NCBI RefSeq assembly: GCF_024323335.1 | Contig: NC_066584.1 | Location: 275,133,618-275,197,617 of the forward strand | Direction of reading: 5' to 3' | DNA from: Lathyrus oleraceus | Taxonomy: Eukaryota > Streptophyta > Magnoliopsida > Fabales > Fabaceae | Length of the DNA: 64,000 nucleotides | Part shown: piece by piece, positions 11,783 to 24,217 of the stretch | How positions within the stretch are numbered: the first letter of the stretch is position 1 | Layout: every line of letters starts with the position of its first letter | Translations under genes and position numbers: made by a program | The notes under the pieces: generated by a model | Told to the model about the DNA's origin: nothing | The model's database searches: none | The model's input: only the letters and a program-made list of their open reading frames with translations

Positions 11783-13722
11783 TGTAACACCCTTCTAAAA
11801 TACCCTCAAAGTTTAATTAAAATTAATAAACATATAACAATTCAGAGTAATTATGCCGTTCAAGGGTGTCACACAATTATTCACACCGTTCAACAATATA
11901 ACGGTCATGCTCTTTTATTAATTCAAAACATAAACATTTGCATAAAACGCAGCGGATAGAGATCTCCTCAATCATGTAAAACATGTAACATTCACATGTA
12001 AATTATTCAACAACATAAAACATCCCATCCCGATGTTACATCTATCAGAGCACGACCCACTAAGGAGACTACACTAGACTCCAAGCATTCGCTTCTACTC
12101 AACTCATTTCTCGTTACCTGAAAAATAGTTGTAAGGGTGAGTTCCTCAATCAATATAATAAGCATTATAGAATATAATGTCATGTTAAGCAATTTAACAC
12201 ATTAATCACCCTAATCGCTACATACAATCAGTAACAGCACATCAGCTCAACATCAATATAAAGCACAAGTATAATCTCAAATCATACTCCATAACAACAC
12301 AAACACACGTATAATATTGGAATACATCCATTCATATTATACGCCATACATACATTATAAAATGAGACTCCACACATGCGGTACCGACTATTCTTGAACA
12401 TATAGTTCAAGCTCACCGATCCCTCCAGATACGGCTACTAAGCTCACTAGTCCCACTCATTTGAGACCTAGTGACTCACTCACTAATTCCTCACCATGGG
12501 AATTAGCTACAGCCCCGAAGGCTAGACTATGCACACTAATCATCTAGCATGCAAACATCAACAACAAATCCACAATGATTCACTCACTAATTCCTCACCA
12601 TGGGAATTAGCTACAGCCCCAAAGGCTATGCTATGCACGCTAATCATCTAGCAATGCAGCATCAACAACAATTCAAGAATAGACATATGCTCACACTCTA
12701 AGCCATACAACAGTCCATTCACACATACATGCATAATATATACATTCACGTCATTATGCATACCATCATACATCATCAACACATGTATCAACACATCATT
12801 ATCATGTAAATCAATTCAACAAAGTATTAGCACACTCTACTAATACCTATACTGCTCAAAACAGCGGGAACTAATCCCTAATACATCATACGCCAACATA
12901 GGCCAACTCTCAATTATGTACACAACATTAAAAAGCCAATTTTCCACTCTGCAACAGTGTTAACCGGTTAACGCCCTGGGTTAACCGGTTAACGCAGGCA
13001 AAACACGCTCACTGCCCAAAACTTAACAGTGTTAACCGGTTAACGCCCTGGGTTAACCGGTTAACGCAGGCAAAACAGCACCAATTTCACAATTCATAAC
13101 AGTGTTAACCGGTTAACACCCTGGGTTAACCGGTTAACGCAGACAAAACAGCAGTTCCTGCGCTAACACAAGGCAGAATGCAGAATTCTCCGCATTTTCC
13201 GCCGTTGGAGGACTTCCGGACCTCCGATTCCGATTCCGTAAAAAGCTATACGTTCGGAATTTCACAACTAACCCAAACACAGATTCAATTACAGTCTAAA
13301 CACAATTTATCCAACAAAATTCTTCAGCATCAACAATCCCAATTAGGGTCAAATTAACGGCTTATCACTACCCATCACATATTATCCCATAATACCCATT
13401 AATCGACGATAAACCCCCCTTACCTGAGTTAATCCGGCGAATCTCAAGCTCCAAGCTCTTCTCTTCTCCAACCTTCTTCCTCTCGCTCTTCCTCTTTGCC
13501 CTTTTCCTCTTTCACGATCGCTTCTCTGCTTTTTCACGTAAAAACCTTTTCTTTACAAAATGGACTCTTTTCCTTATTTCCAACTTATATATATTTTCCA
13601 ATAATTATTATTCCAAAATAATAATAATAATCCAATAATAAAATAACCCAATTATTTGATTAAATTAATAATATACTATTAACTTAATTTAAATAATTAT
13701 TTTATTTTATTGGGGTGTTACA
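11783..13722 (-). repeat. Chromovirus 5' LTR
   Basis: 1940 bp, the partner of 5335-7243 and 31 bp longer because it keeps a third GTTAACCGGTTAAC palindrome pair near 12959-12990. The ~103 bp duplication is also present (12475-12680). The TATA-like stretch is the complement of 'cttatatatatt' at 13584-13595. The TSD AAAGG follows at 13723-13727. Confidence 0.9.
12955..13143 (-). repeat. Palindromic GTTAACCGGTTAAC cluster in LTR
   Basis: Three spaced units, each with two near-identical palindromes (GTTAACCGGTTAAC) joined by a 'gccctggg' spacer and followed by 'gcaggcaaaac' or a close variant. The left LTR has the same cluster with two complete units at about 6550-6663. Each palindrome carries overlapping CNGTTR cores, the plant MYB-type consensus. 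A role in transcription of the element is inference. Confidence 0.7.
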
Positions 13723-13727
13723 AAAGG

Positions 13728-16226
13728 ACCTTGGAGAATTTTTTTTATTATTTTTGAAAAGTCATAAGTATTTTTAAACAATTAAAAATATGCATAAAAA
13801 CAATTAAATCATAAAAAAATATCAATATTAATCCAAAAAAATAATTTTGATTTAGAAAATGAAAGAGGAAAATATTTGAATTTTTTTGGTGAAAGTCCCA
13901 TATTTTTTGGATTAATAATGAAATTAATATGAATTAATTAAAAATAAGCAATTAAATGAAATAATCAGAAATTCAAAAAAATGAGAACCATCTGATCTCC
14001 CTCATTAATTGAGGTGGCAGAGAAGATGGATGAAAATGCGCGCTCAATGTGTACACGAGTCAACTGTCCCACATGTGTGGTAATTACTTTGGATGGATGA
14101 TATTAGAATCTGTGAACCAAATCAGATGGTTGAAACTTTGCCAACACACCATCGGAGCCCTGGCTCCGGTCATCTTCTCTGGTGAGGACCACCGGAATGG
14201 TCCAAGCTCAACTCAAAGAAAAATGGAAAATTAGTACACTATTTTGAAGGAAAAATGCTCAGGGGCATGAATCTGGCCTCAATTTTGTCCAATTCCAAGT
14301 ATATAAAAAGATACAAGGATTTGAGTTTTGAGGATCATGATCTGAGTTGCTTCGATTTGACCTCAAAGCAACTCAATCTTGTTACCTACATTGGTAGGAC
14401 TTCAACAAACCAACAATCAGTCAAAATGGATGAGAAATGAGGGATAATCGAAGAAGAAAAGTTTCTGAAATCTCACCTTCGAGGAGCTTCAGATTAGCTT
14501 GATCTTGCTTCCAATTTGGCTTGGCTTGACTCTAGAAGCTTACAGAAGATGATTTGGACGATTAAAAAGCTTGGACTCTTGGAGTTTCAATCCTAAAACA
14601 GGAGGAGAATTGAAACTTGGTTTCTCAAGAAACCTTCAAGATTATCCTTTCAATGGTGTTTGGGGAAGCAGGGGGTCGAAGCTTGGGCAAGAGGGACCAT
14701 ATTTCTAATCATGAAGGGTCTTATTTATAGCCAATGTGAGTGATATTTGCACACTTCCAAATTTGGAAAATTTTCAAATTCTCCCTTGCATGGATGCATG
14801 GGCGTGCATTAGGCCCATGAGATGATGTGTTCTAATCCAAAATCCAATGTACAATATGCTGAAATCATGTTAGAAGCTCATGCAAATATGTGTGAAAATT
14901 CGAACTTGAAATTATCCAAATGGTGCTCTAACTTAAACCCATGTGCAAGTCCCTCATACTTTGTTCAAATAAGATGATTTTGGACTTTTGGGAAAGGTGG
15001 GATCAAGAGGACCAACTTTCATGTTGAACACTTTTTCATTTGAAGTTTGGATCATGACGAATTTTAAGGTGGAAGTTTGGGAAATCAAACATATTTAAAA
15101 ATTGTCTAAGTCCCAAGTTAAATGTTCACTTCTTCCATCTTGAATAAATTTTTCTATGGACTTCAAATGAGAAACGTTCCTTCATCAAAGTTGTATATAT
15201 TTCAAACCTATTCAATTTGGTCACAAATTTGACCTTATTTGGATTTGGCATGAAGGAGTTATTCATTTTAGAAGTTGAGGAAAATCACTTGTTCAATGGT
15301 ATTGGTCCAAAATGACCTATAATGTTTCCTCTTGGCACATGCATTTGAAAGTTGAATTTGCACTTCCTACGAACATCAAAGTTGAATTAGACATCTTGAA
15401 TTTGATAATTCAATTTTAATGGATTTCATATCATAAAACTTGAGCAAGTTATGGTCTTGAGAAGTTGACCTCAAAACTAGGGTTTAGACAAAATGACCTA
15501 TAATCTTTCACCATAAAAATGACTTTCCAAGCAAAACTAGATCTTGACTTAAACATGGAAGTTGTTTGTAATGTCATTTAGAGTAACCTTTCTCTTGGAA
15601 TCATTTTCATATGACAAATATTGTAGGAGATAGGGTCTAGGGAACCCCAATTTTGACTAGTTGGCTTTCTCTGGTCAACCACCATGAACCAACTTGCTAG
15701 CTTGATATTCTCTTGACTTTAGGGACTCATGGAGGATCATATATGTTTAGAATAATGTAATATAAAGTATACCTTAATATATTTGATGAATTGTTGAAGA
15801 AGTCAAACAAGATACCCAGGTGAATTAGGGTTTCCAAGGCAAACAAACTCCAAACTCTTGATGATTTCTTGATCAAAATAACATGTGAAGACCATAAGGA
15901 TCCATATATGATGCTTAGAGCCAATGTGAACCATTTATTGATTTAGATTCTTGCATTAAGGGTCTCAAACCCTAGGTATGAGCTTGATAGGGCATAGGTG
16001 AGCATGTACACTACCTACAAAAGCAACAAACTATACATTGACATATTTTTGGTATTTTGGTTAGTAAAAGAAAAATGAAGTATGATACAATCAAATGTTC
16101 TTGGTGATATCTCCCAATACACACCCAATGTATGAGGGGTAATGAGGATGCCAAGGTGTTATCCCAATGCTAATGCATATGATGAGATAGCATGAGGGAT
16201 CTTAGGGTCAAAATTGGGGTCTTATA
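13728..16226 (-). mobile_element. Ogre-like LTR segment, right of chromovirus insertion
   Basis: Continuation of 4920-5334. On the - strand the LTR begins at 16226 with TATAAGACCCC followed by an AATTTTGACCCTAAGATC-type block typical of Ogre LTR starts, with TG apparently mutated to TA. It is homologous in inverted orientation to the left part of 1-2100; compare 15000-15330 with the first 350 bases. It is non-coding, and short ORFs have no recognisable domain. Confidence 0.75.
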
Positions 16227-16287
16227 GATCACTTTCAGAATCATCTTCTGACCAAGATACACACATACCCTTCTTCTGTTTCTTGAG
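16227..16287 (-). pseudogene. Relic of a copia gag C-terminal region
   Basis: A 61 bp scrap between the Ogre-like LTR and the copia B LTR. On the - strand it reads in frame as a Lys-rich segment followed by MCVSWSEDDSESD. This resembles the acidic stretch after the zinc knuckle of copia gag, such as LMATWDDSKSGSSESDSD in the Sirevirus gag of this window. It is probably the oldest layer, invaded on both sides. The call rests on a short match. Confidence 0.45.
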
Positions 16288-17318
16288 TGTTGGTTCTAAG
16301 TGTTGGCAGCAGTTTTGGTAAAACAAAGAGTGTTGACAAGATGTTACATATGATGTCTTAACATAAGATATCTTGTACCTGCTGGAGGTTTAAAATATAA
16401 TTATGCAAGATTGTTTCAGGATGTCATACCCGATGTCATGACATCTGATATAATGTACCTGCTGGATATTTAAAATGGAATTATGCAGGATTGTTCCAGG
16501 ATGTCAGACCCGATGTCATGACATCTGTACACAGAACATTCAGTCTGAATGTTATGTGATTGCGCTTTTAATGGAAATCTATGTTTGATTGATGAGTTAA
16601 TTGAAAACGCTATCAATCAATGATTACGACGTGATTAACTTATTTTCTAAAGAGATCTAACCAACTGTCATAAGAAGATTTGAATGGAATATAGTTTTAG
16701 GGTTTTATGATGTCCAAGCCCAGCTGAATGTTTTTATAAAAAGGACATGGAAAACCTGATTTGATACACAAGAAATACAGAGCGAAATCGTGAGAGAGAA
16801 TAAGGGTTTAAGTCTTGTGTGGTAGTGTGAATTGTAAGCCATTCAATTCATCCATAGATGATTGAATCGGTCTGATTTTTGAGTTATAATTTGTCACTCT
16901 AAACTTTTAAGCATGAGTGCGTGTCTACTTGATTGAAGCTGCTAAGTAAGATCAAGTGTGTGTCTTTGAAGAGTGTCTTCTTTTCATAAGTAATTCTTGT
17001 TTAATATCACTGGTGTGATTGAGGGGGAGTGAGTGGGATCTCATATCTAAGAGTTCTTAGGTATAAGTCATACGGGTAGAGATTAGGTGAAAAAGACTGT
17101 AACTTGTATAGTTTACTGAGAGTCTTTGAAGTGATTCTATTTAGTGGATTTCCTTCCTGGCTTGGTAGCCCCCAGACGTAGGTGAGTTGCACCGAACTGG
17201 GTTAGCAATTGCTTGTGTCTCTTGCATTACTATTCTTTATCTTTGTCTTATTTGTATTGTTCAGATATTAGTGTCGTGACATTACCTTTGACATCTCATA
17301 TCTGATACCAGAATTTCA
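16288..17318 (+). repeat. Copia B left LTR
   Basis: 1031 bp from TGTTGG to TTTCA, followed by two bases and the PBS. A TATA-like TATAAAAA lies at 16735-16742. Upstream, a ~80 bp direct duplication (about 16374-16530) carries twice the palindrome GATGTCATGACATC (near 16431 and 16511). Confidence 0.8.
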
Positions 17319-17320
17319 AT

Positions 17321-17332
17321 TGGTATCAGAGC
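17321..17332 (+). other. Primer-binding site, initiator tRNA-Met (copia B)
   Basis: TGGTATCAGAGC, two bases after the LTR end, as usual for plant copia elements. Confidence 0.9.
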
Positions 17333-17385
17333 AGGCATCTTGCTCTGGTTCTGGGTGAGATCTAGGGACGATACTTTCTGGTACT

Positions 17386-19137
17386 ATGGAGAGAGATGGA
17401 GGGTCTATTCACAGGCCACCTATTTTATATGGATCCAACTATGACTACTGGAAACCTCGAATGGTAGCCTTCCTAAAATCTCTGGATAATAAGGCTTGGA
17501 AGGTTGTGTTAACATGCTGGGAACATCCAGTAGTTACTAAGGGAGGAGAATCTACAACTGATAAAAAGCCTGAAGAACAATGGACCAAGGAGGAGGAGGA
17601 TCTAACCCTTGGAAATTCTAAAGCATTGAATGCTATATTCAATGGAATAGACAAGAATATCTTCATATTGATAAACAACTGTGAGGTGGCTAAAGATGCT
17701 TAGGACATTCTCAAAACCACTCATGAAGACACCTCTAGAGTGAAGATGTCTATACTACAGCTGCTCACCACCAAGTTTGAAAATTTAAGGATGAAAGAAG
17801 ATGAAAATATTCATGAATTTCATGAGTATCCTTGAAATTGCTAATGCCTCAGGAGCCCTGGGAGAGAAGATGTCAGATGAAAAATTAGTAAGGAAAATAC
17901 TCAGGTCACTCCCTAAGAGATTTGCTATGAAGGTGACAGCCATAGAAGAGTCTTAAGACATCTCCAATATGAGAGTTGGTGAGATAATTGGTTCCCTCCA
18001 AACATTTGAGATGGGAATGTGTGATGGATCTGAAAAGAAAACCAAAAGCATAGCCTTCATGTCAAAAACTGAGGAGGAAGAGGAGGAAAGTGGTCAGGAT
18101 GTTGATGAAGATCTGGCAAATGATGTAGCAATGCTGGGAAGGCAGTTCAACAGACTTTTGTAAAAGATGGATGTAAGATCTAAGGCAAATGTCAAGAACA
18201 TCTCATCTGACATCAGTAAATCCAACAATGTTGGAAGAAGAACAAGGTCAGATGATAAGCCCAAAGAAGGAAAAGGAGTATAATGCCATGAATGTGATGG
18301 GTATGGACACATTAGAACTGAATGTGGAACCTACCTCAAGAAATAGAAGAGGAGTCTTGCTGCCACTTGGTCTGATGAGAGTGAAACAGAAGAGTCTGCA
18401 AATCTGGTGACTGCCTTGACTGGAAGATGGGTTCTGATGAAGACTCAAGTGATGATGAAGTAACCTTTGAAGAGTTGGCTACTACCTATAGAAAGTTGTG
18501 TCACGGAAGTGAGGAGGTGTGTAAACAGGTTGAAAGCCAGAAGAAGGTAATAAATCAACTGGAGAATGAGAAGGTAGAACACTTGGAAACCATCTCCAAA
18601 TTAAAAACAGAAGTAGTGGTTCTGAGTGCCAAACTAGATGAGAGTCAACAAGTTGAAAGCCAGAAGAAAGTGATAGCACAACTGGAGAATGAGAAGGCAG
18701 AACATGTGGAAACCATCTCCAAGTTAAAGACTGAAGTTGTATTCTTGAATTCTAAACTGGATGAGATGACCAAGTATGTAAGGATGCTAAGCAATGGATC
18801 TGACACCTTAGACAAGATTTTCCAAACTGGTCAAATAACAGGAGACAAATCCGGTATTGGGTTCAATGATTTTAAGGCTGAGTGCAGTTACACTGGTGGC
18901 AAACCTAAATCCAAACCTAAGTGCAGCCATATGGATAGCAGACCTGCGATGTCACATCATATGTCACAACATCATAAAGGAAGACAGCAGAAAGGGAAAC
19001 ACCAAAAATGGAGATGTCATTACTGTGGAAAGTTTGGCCACATAAAACCCTTCTGCTATAAGCTGTATGGTTACCCTCAGCCTGCTCATTATCAACCTAA
19101 ACCCAAACATCATAGACCTGTCAACAAAAGGTAATGG
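17386..19137 (+). pseudogene. Copia B gag, broken
   Basis: Starts at an ATG 54 bp after the PBS. The N-terminus (PPILYGSNYDYWKPRMVAFL) is the conserved gag start of plant copia elements. It is broken by a stop at 17701-17703, a frame change near 17827, stops near 17954 and 18161, and another shift across the first CCHC knuckle near 18288-18325. From 18427 a clean 235-codon stretch resumes, with a coiled-coil segment containing a duplicated ~40-residue unit (QVESQKKVI...ENEK, twice). A second zinc knuckle (CHYCGKFGHIKPFC) lies near 19017-19058. Two knuckles separated by a coiled coil suit Sirevirus-like gag. It cannot encode a full protein. Confidence 0.8.
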
Positions 19138-19668
19138 ATTCCTAAGACTAATGTTACATGTCTAAAAGCTCACACTTCCTTCAGAGCTTCAGCCAAAGAA
19201 GATTGGTACTTTGACAGTGGGTGCTCCAGACACATGACTGGAAACAAAAACCTGCTAACTGGCCGTCATCCTCAGGCCACGAGCTATGTAACCTTTGGTA
19301 ATAGAGCAAAGGGTGAAATCAAGGGGATTGGTAAGTTTGAATGCCCTGGAGTTCCTGATCTTGACATGTCCTCCTTGTTAAGGGCTTAACTGCAAATCTA
19401 ATAAGCATGTCAACTGTGTGACCAAGGTCTAAATGTTAACTTCACTAAAATTGAATGTCTGATTACTAACAAAGAAAGTGAAGTGATCATGAAAGGAGTC
19501 AGGTCTAAAGACAATTGTTACATGTGGAGTTCTCAAATTGGTTATTCTTCAAAGTGTACCTTAGTCAAAGAAGAAGGAGTGAAGACATGGCATCAAAGAT
19601 TGAGCCATATGCATCTTAAAGGTATGAAGATGATTATATCTGTTGAAGCTGTTAGAAGAATTCCCAAC
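19138..19668 (+). pseudogene. Copia B pol, protease/GAG-pre-integrase part
   Basis: In frame from 19201 it reads WYFDSGCSRHMTGN, the conserved DSG motif at the protease/pre-integrase border. Further on, TWHQRLSHMHLKGM (near 19585-19628) is the GAG-pre-integrase histidine motif. Stops and frame changes separate the two. It is cut at 19668 by the Ogre insertion (TSD CCAAC at 19664-19668) and resumes at 51890. Confidence 0.75.
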
Positions 19669-22600
19669 TGTCGCATTACGCGAAAAACCGGCGGGAAAAA
19701 GAAACAACAGAGCCGCCACCGTGCGTTATTTATCCCAAAAGAGGGAAAGGAAACGCTCGAAGTAAACCTGGAAAGGAAATGGTCTTGCGACCAGAGATTG
19801 ATAGGATCGGGAGTCGGTTATGCGAAGGGAAGGTATTAGCACCCCTACGCATCCGTCGTACTCGACGGGATCCACGCTCAGAAAGAATAGAAGAAAGGTT
19901 GCTAAACAAACTGCTCAAACACTGCACACACGCTGGAAACAAACACAGAAAAGACGGAAGAAACGGACTCGGCAGGATGTCGCATCCTGGGCCTACGTAG
20001 TCTGTCAGACACAGACATCAGAGTCGACGTAGTTCGGGACGAGGGAAACATGCTCACTAGGATGTCGCATCTTATGCATACGTATCTTCACTAACCAGAG
20101 AAAAATCAGAGCACTCGTAGCTCGGCTAACGCACGCCAAACAAAACACAAACAGGAAACCGACTGCCAATCGCTGGGCTTACGTCAGACTCCACACAAAC
20201 AGGAAAACATGGAAACCGAATGCCAATCGCTAGACTTACATCAGACTTCGAACCAACAAACACACACACAGGAAACCGACTGCCAATCGCTGGACTTATG
20301 TCAGACTCCAACAAGCAAACAAGACACAGGAAACCAACTACCAATCGCTGGACTTATGTCAGACTCCAACACACACAAAGGGTTGAAAAAGAAAAAGGGG
20401 GCCCGGAGAGATCAGCTCATCTCCTGCCTACTTACCTCATCTGGTATGAGGGTCAGGGCGACGTAGTTCCCCTAAACAGGGAAAGAACTTCTAACCTAAC
20501 CAGAGACTGGGAAGTGACAAACTAGAAGGGAGCCTGACTCGAGCCTAATAGTTATCATGTAATCCACAATGGTCCTAGGTTAAGGTTTCTACCCTAACTT
20601 GCACAGGGAGCAAGCTAGCCTAAACAGCACAATATCAAGCAAAAGCACAAGAGAGCAAGCACACACATTATATGCAAACAATTGGCTCACACAAGGCTAG
20701 GTTGCAGAAACAAGCCAACTGGAATGGGGTGTTTTTAGCTCTTAACCCTAACATTGAGAGTTAGGGTGAAGCAGATGAAATGGGAAGTGAGGGTAAGACC
20801 TCACAGCTCTTATCCCTGGCCTGGGAGAGCTTGATTCAAATAGAAAGTGTGGGAGTTCAGAATGTAGGAACTCTTCTCCACAGATGACTGACAAAACAAG
20901 ATCTTGGGCTCTTATTTAAAATGCATCAACACATGGTGTGTGAGCAAAGTGAATGACACAACTGAATAGCAGGGGATGGATTACACATCTCTTTTATCTG
21001 CCAATTGCCTCTTAAGAGGTCTTTACCTGCTTGGCACAAAATTAAACATTCACAAGCATTGCCTCTTAAGGAGGGCTTCAGACAGGTGCCTGCCCACATA
21101 ACAGGACAGGTCTTCCAGACTACATGAAGTCAGAAGAATTATACCTCAGTGGTAAACAAACCACAAGCTAGCAAGGCAAGTTCAAAATAAACTCAAAGCA
21201 ACTTAGGTACCTGTGAAAAAATCTAAACCAATCAGTTCAACTGTACAGACAAACAAACAACAGCCAATATCAAACAGACAGACAAAGCATCAGGCAACAA
21301 TGATCAAGGCACAAGCACAAGTGAATTTGTTCTCAAAGCCTACAAAACAACATAATGTTAGTCAACATCAACCAAAAATCAGGCTTAAAAGAATGAGTCA
21401 CTCCAATCATGGCAATGTGCATCTGAACCTGAAATCACAACTCAAATGATAAGTCCAAACCACTAGGTCAAAGCCTAGGGTCAAAAGAGGATCAAAAAGT
21501 CAAAACAGAACTTCAAACTTGACATGAAGCATGTTTAATCACTCAAGAATAAGTCCTAAAAAGAACCAAATCATAATCCATAAGCAAGTTCGTTTCATGT
21601 GCAAGATGAATCAATGACCAATTCAAGGCATCCAAATGATCAACATGAATGAAAAATCTCAATCAAAACAGAAATGATTCAAACAAATCTGGAAAAAATC
21701 AAGCATATTCAAGACATCTAACATGATCAACACACAAAAAAACAGAAGCATTGGACATCATTTGGCATGGCAATCACATTGTACAAAACAGACAACCAAA
21801 TATGTGACATAAATTGTCACACCAAGTTAGCATGAGCATAAAACAGAAATGGATCATGGGAAAAATGTCAAACCAAAGCCAAAATGTTCACCAATATGTC
21901 AAGAAGCTACACACAAAATTTCAAAGCCATTGGATCATTTTTGAGCATTTTATGATGAAAGGAACAAGGCAATATCATAAATGGATACATGTTCAATCAC
22001 CCTAGGACAAATTATTTTTTCAGCCAAGCACAACCTGAAAATTTATGCTCATAAAAAATTAGACAAACCAAGGAGCATTGTGCAGAAAATTGGAGTGAAA
22101 TTGATGCATTTTTCTATTTATTGTAATTTTTTGAAGTTGAAGAAAAATTAAAAAAACAAAATGGAGCTAGCATGGAATAATGTGGAGGGAAAAGGAAAAA
22201 ACGCATGGCAATTTGAAAAATCTCGCTCGGACAGATTCGAACCAAGGACGAATTTGAACTTGGCGCGCCTCACCAAAACGACCACGTTTTGGTCCTAAAC
22301 CCTAAGCGCCCAGAATTTTCGTAGCTAATTGACCATTTCGTAGCAAATCCGTAGCTGGACATGAAGAAACCGTAGCTAAACCTGGAAATTGCATGAACTT
22401 CGTCTTCTTCCTCATGCACACGATGAATCTCATGAACGATTTTTCCAGAAAAAACCAAAATAGTCCAGAAATCAACAAAACTAACACCAAACGATTCATC
22501 CTTCCATATACATTCAAGATCAACAATCATTTTATCATAATGCATCATAACAAAGCCAAATCGAAGAAAAACTTAAATGACATCAAAACTTTGAACATGC

Positions 22601-24080
22601 ATAACTTCATCAATAATGCAACATTTCACTTCATTTTTTTACCAGAATCATCACCAATCAAAGAACTACATGAATATCCTAATGATTTGCAAAATAATTG
22701 AACTCGAAAACTGACCTTCTTGATGAACAAATTCGGATTTGGCTTGTTTCAAGGCTTGTGATGTTCCAGAACTCTTCTATGATGCTTGTGGAGGCGATTG
22801 ATGGAAGGAATGAAGCTCAAACAAACACGAATCCAGTTAATTTTCAAATCTCCATTGATGCTTCAAACTTCGAGTATGAGCAAATATGTCACGATTTCTT
22901 CCAATTCCACGTTCAAATCCACTAAAAAATGCTTCATGATCATGAATCGAACAATAGGAATAGCTCTTGTGTGAAGAATTTGCAAAACGTTTTGAGAGAA
23001 GAAATTTGGTGATTCTCAAGATTCAGATCTGAAATGGATGCTAATGACCAATACAGTTAGGATTAACAATATATACCTCATGCTAATGATACTGAAAATC
23101 TGTTTTAACCAAAATTAATCAAGATTAACAAGTTATGAAGTGTATGTGCAAAATTAGATTTTCACCCCCCATGCATGAAAAGCCACGTGAACAGTACACG
23201 AATCTGGCCCAAAATCACTTAATTAATGCCCATGCAAGCTTTTGAATTGGTTTTGTATGCTCATGATCAACCAAAATGATTTTATGGAATTTTCTTCAAA
23301 AATCTTCATGGATGAACACATGATTATGCAAGTGGAATTCAAGCCATGTAATGAGATGTTTGGAAACTACAAGTCATGAGGAGAATATTTCAAAAAGAAC
23401 CACCCATTTTGGAGCTTTGGTTCAAAAGTTATGCCCATTTGAATCTTCAAACACACTTTGCCATGATTGGATCATATCTCCTCAACCACACATGAGAAAT
23501 TCATGATCTTGGACTTTTTAGAAATGGGAGAGAAAGATATTCAACTTTCATGTTGGACAAAATTTCATTTGAAGCTTTCTTGATGATGTAATCTTAAGTT
23601 GAAGTTGGTCCAAAACCTTGCCATTTTGGGAAATTTCAAATTATGGGTCACCTGCTATTTTGGGAAAGTCTTGACCTGACTTCAAATTCTTCAATGTGAG
23701 TGTTTGAAATGTCAAATGAGACTTGTTTGAACATGAATGAAGCATCTCTAACCACTTCCCACCTCCAAATCCACAGTTGACTTTGCAGTTGACTTCTGTT
23801 GACATTTATGGGCCTCAGATGATTTGCACATGTACTGATGAGTTCTGAGCCTTCAACACTTGGCCAAATTGTTTCAAAATGATCCTTGGGTTATGTAAGC
23901 TCAATGGAACCACCCTAGGGCTTTGATCTCATGGAGAATGCTCTTGTTGCCTTGCACAGTTGAATCTTCTGACCAGTCTTGCCTGATGAGATGTAACATG
24001 CTATGCAATGCTAATGCAATCCTAATGACCTAAAAATGAAATGTATATACAAATGGGAGGTACAAATTTGAGGTTCTATA
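19669..24080 (-). repeat. Ogre 3' LTR
   Basis: On the - strand it begins TATAGAACCTC (start TG mutated to TA) and ends CGCGTAATGCGACA. It contains four tandem copies of a ~60 bp unit with 'tgccaatcgctggactta'-type core at 20155-20375. A conserved R/U5 block includes 'acggtggcggctctgttg' in complement near 19711-19727. ORFs seen here are repeat-derived and not genes. Confidence 0.93.
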
Positions 24081-24092
24081 GCTTCCCCTATT
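24081..24092 (-). other. Ogre polypurine tract
   Basis: On the - strand this reads AATAGGGGAAGC just before the 3' LTR. Confidence 0.75.
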
Positions 24093-24217
24093 CAATCAAC
24101 TGGGAACCTTAACGGATGAGAGCAACGGCTGTCAGACCTTCAAGGTAAACAGGGATTGAATACCAAAGAACCGTAGAAATTTGCATTCTGCGGGATATGA
24201 TACAAAGAAAAGCCAAG

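Larger units (their letters stand above)
5335..13722 (-). mobile_element. Ty3/gypsy chromovirus, nearly complete
   Basis: An 8.4 kb element with two LTRs (5335-7243 and 11783-13722), both TGTAACACC...GGTGTTACA on each strand. A perfect 5 bp target-site duplication AAAGG lies at 5330-5334 and 13723-13727. The PBS for initiator tRNA-Met is at 11767-11778 and the PPT at 7244-7257. Domain order gag-PR-RT-RH-IN with a chromodomain-like C-terminus places it in the chromoviruses, probably the Tekay/Del type. The LTRs differ at only about eight positions by eye plus a 31 bp indel, so insertion was recent. It landed inside an Ogre-like LTR. Confidence 0.93.

Noticed and set aside
20126..20525. ORFs on both strands with a repeated PIAGLMSDSN-like peptide
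   Set aside because: They translate the four-copy ~60 bp tandem repeat of the Ogre LTR; the same appears in the other LTR. Not a gene.
22270..22548. 92-codon ORF repeated at 50074-50352
   Set aside because: Present in both Ogre LTRs because the LTRs are copies. There is no sign of coding constraint and it overlaps other frames.
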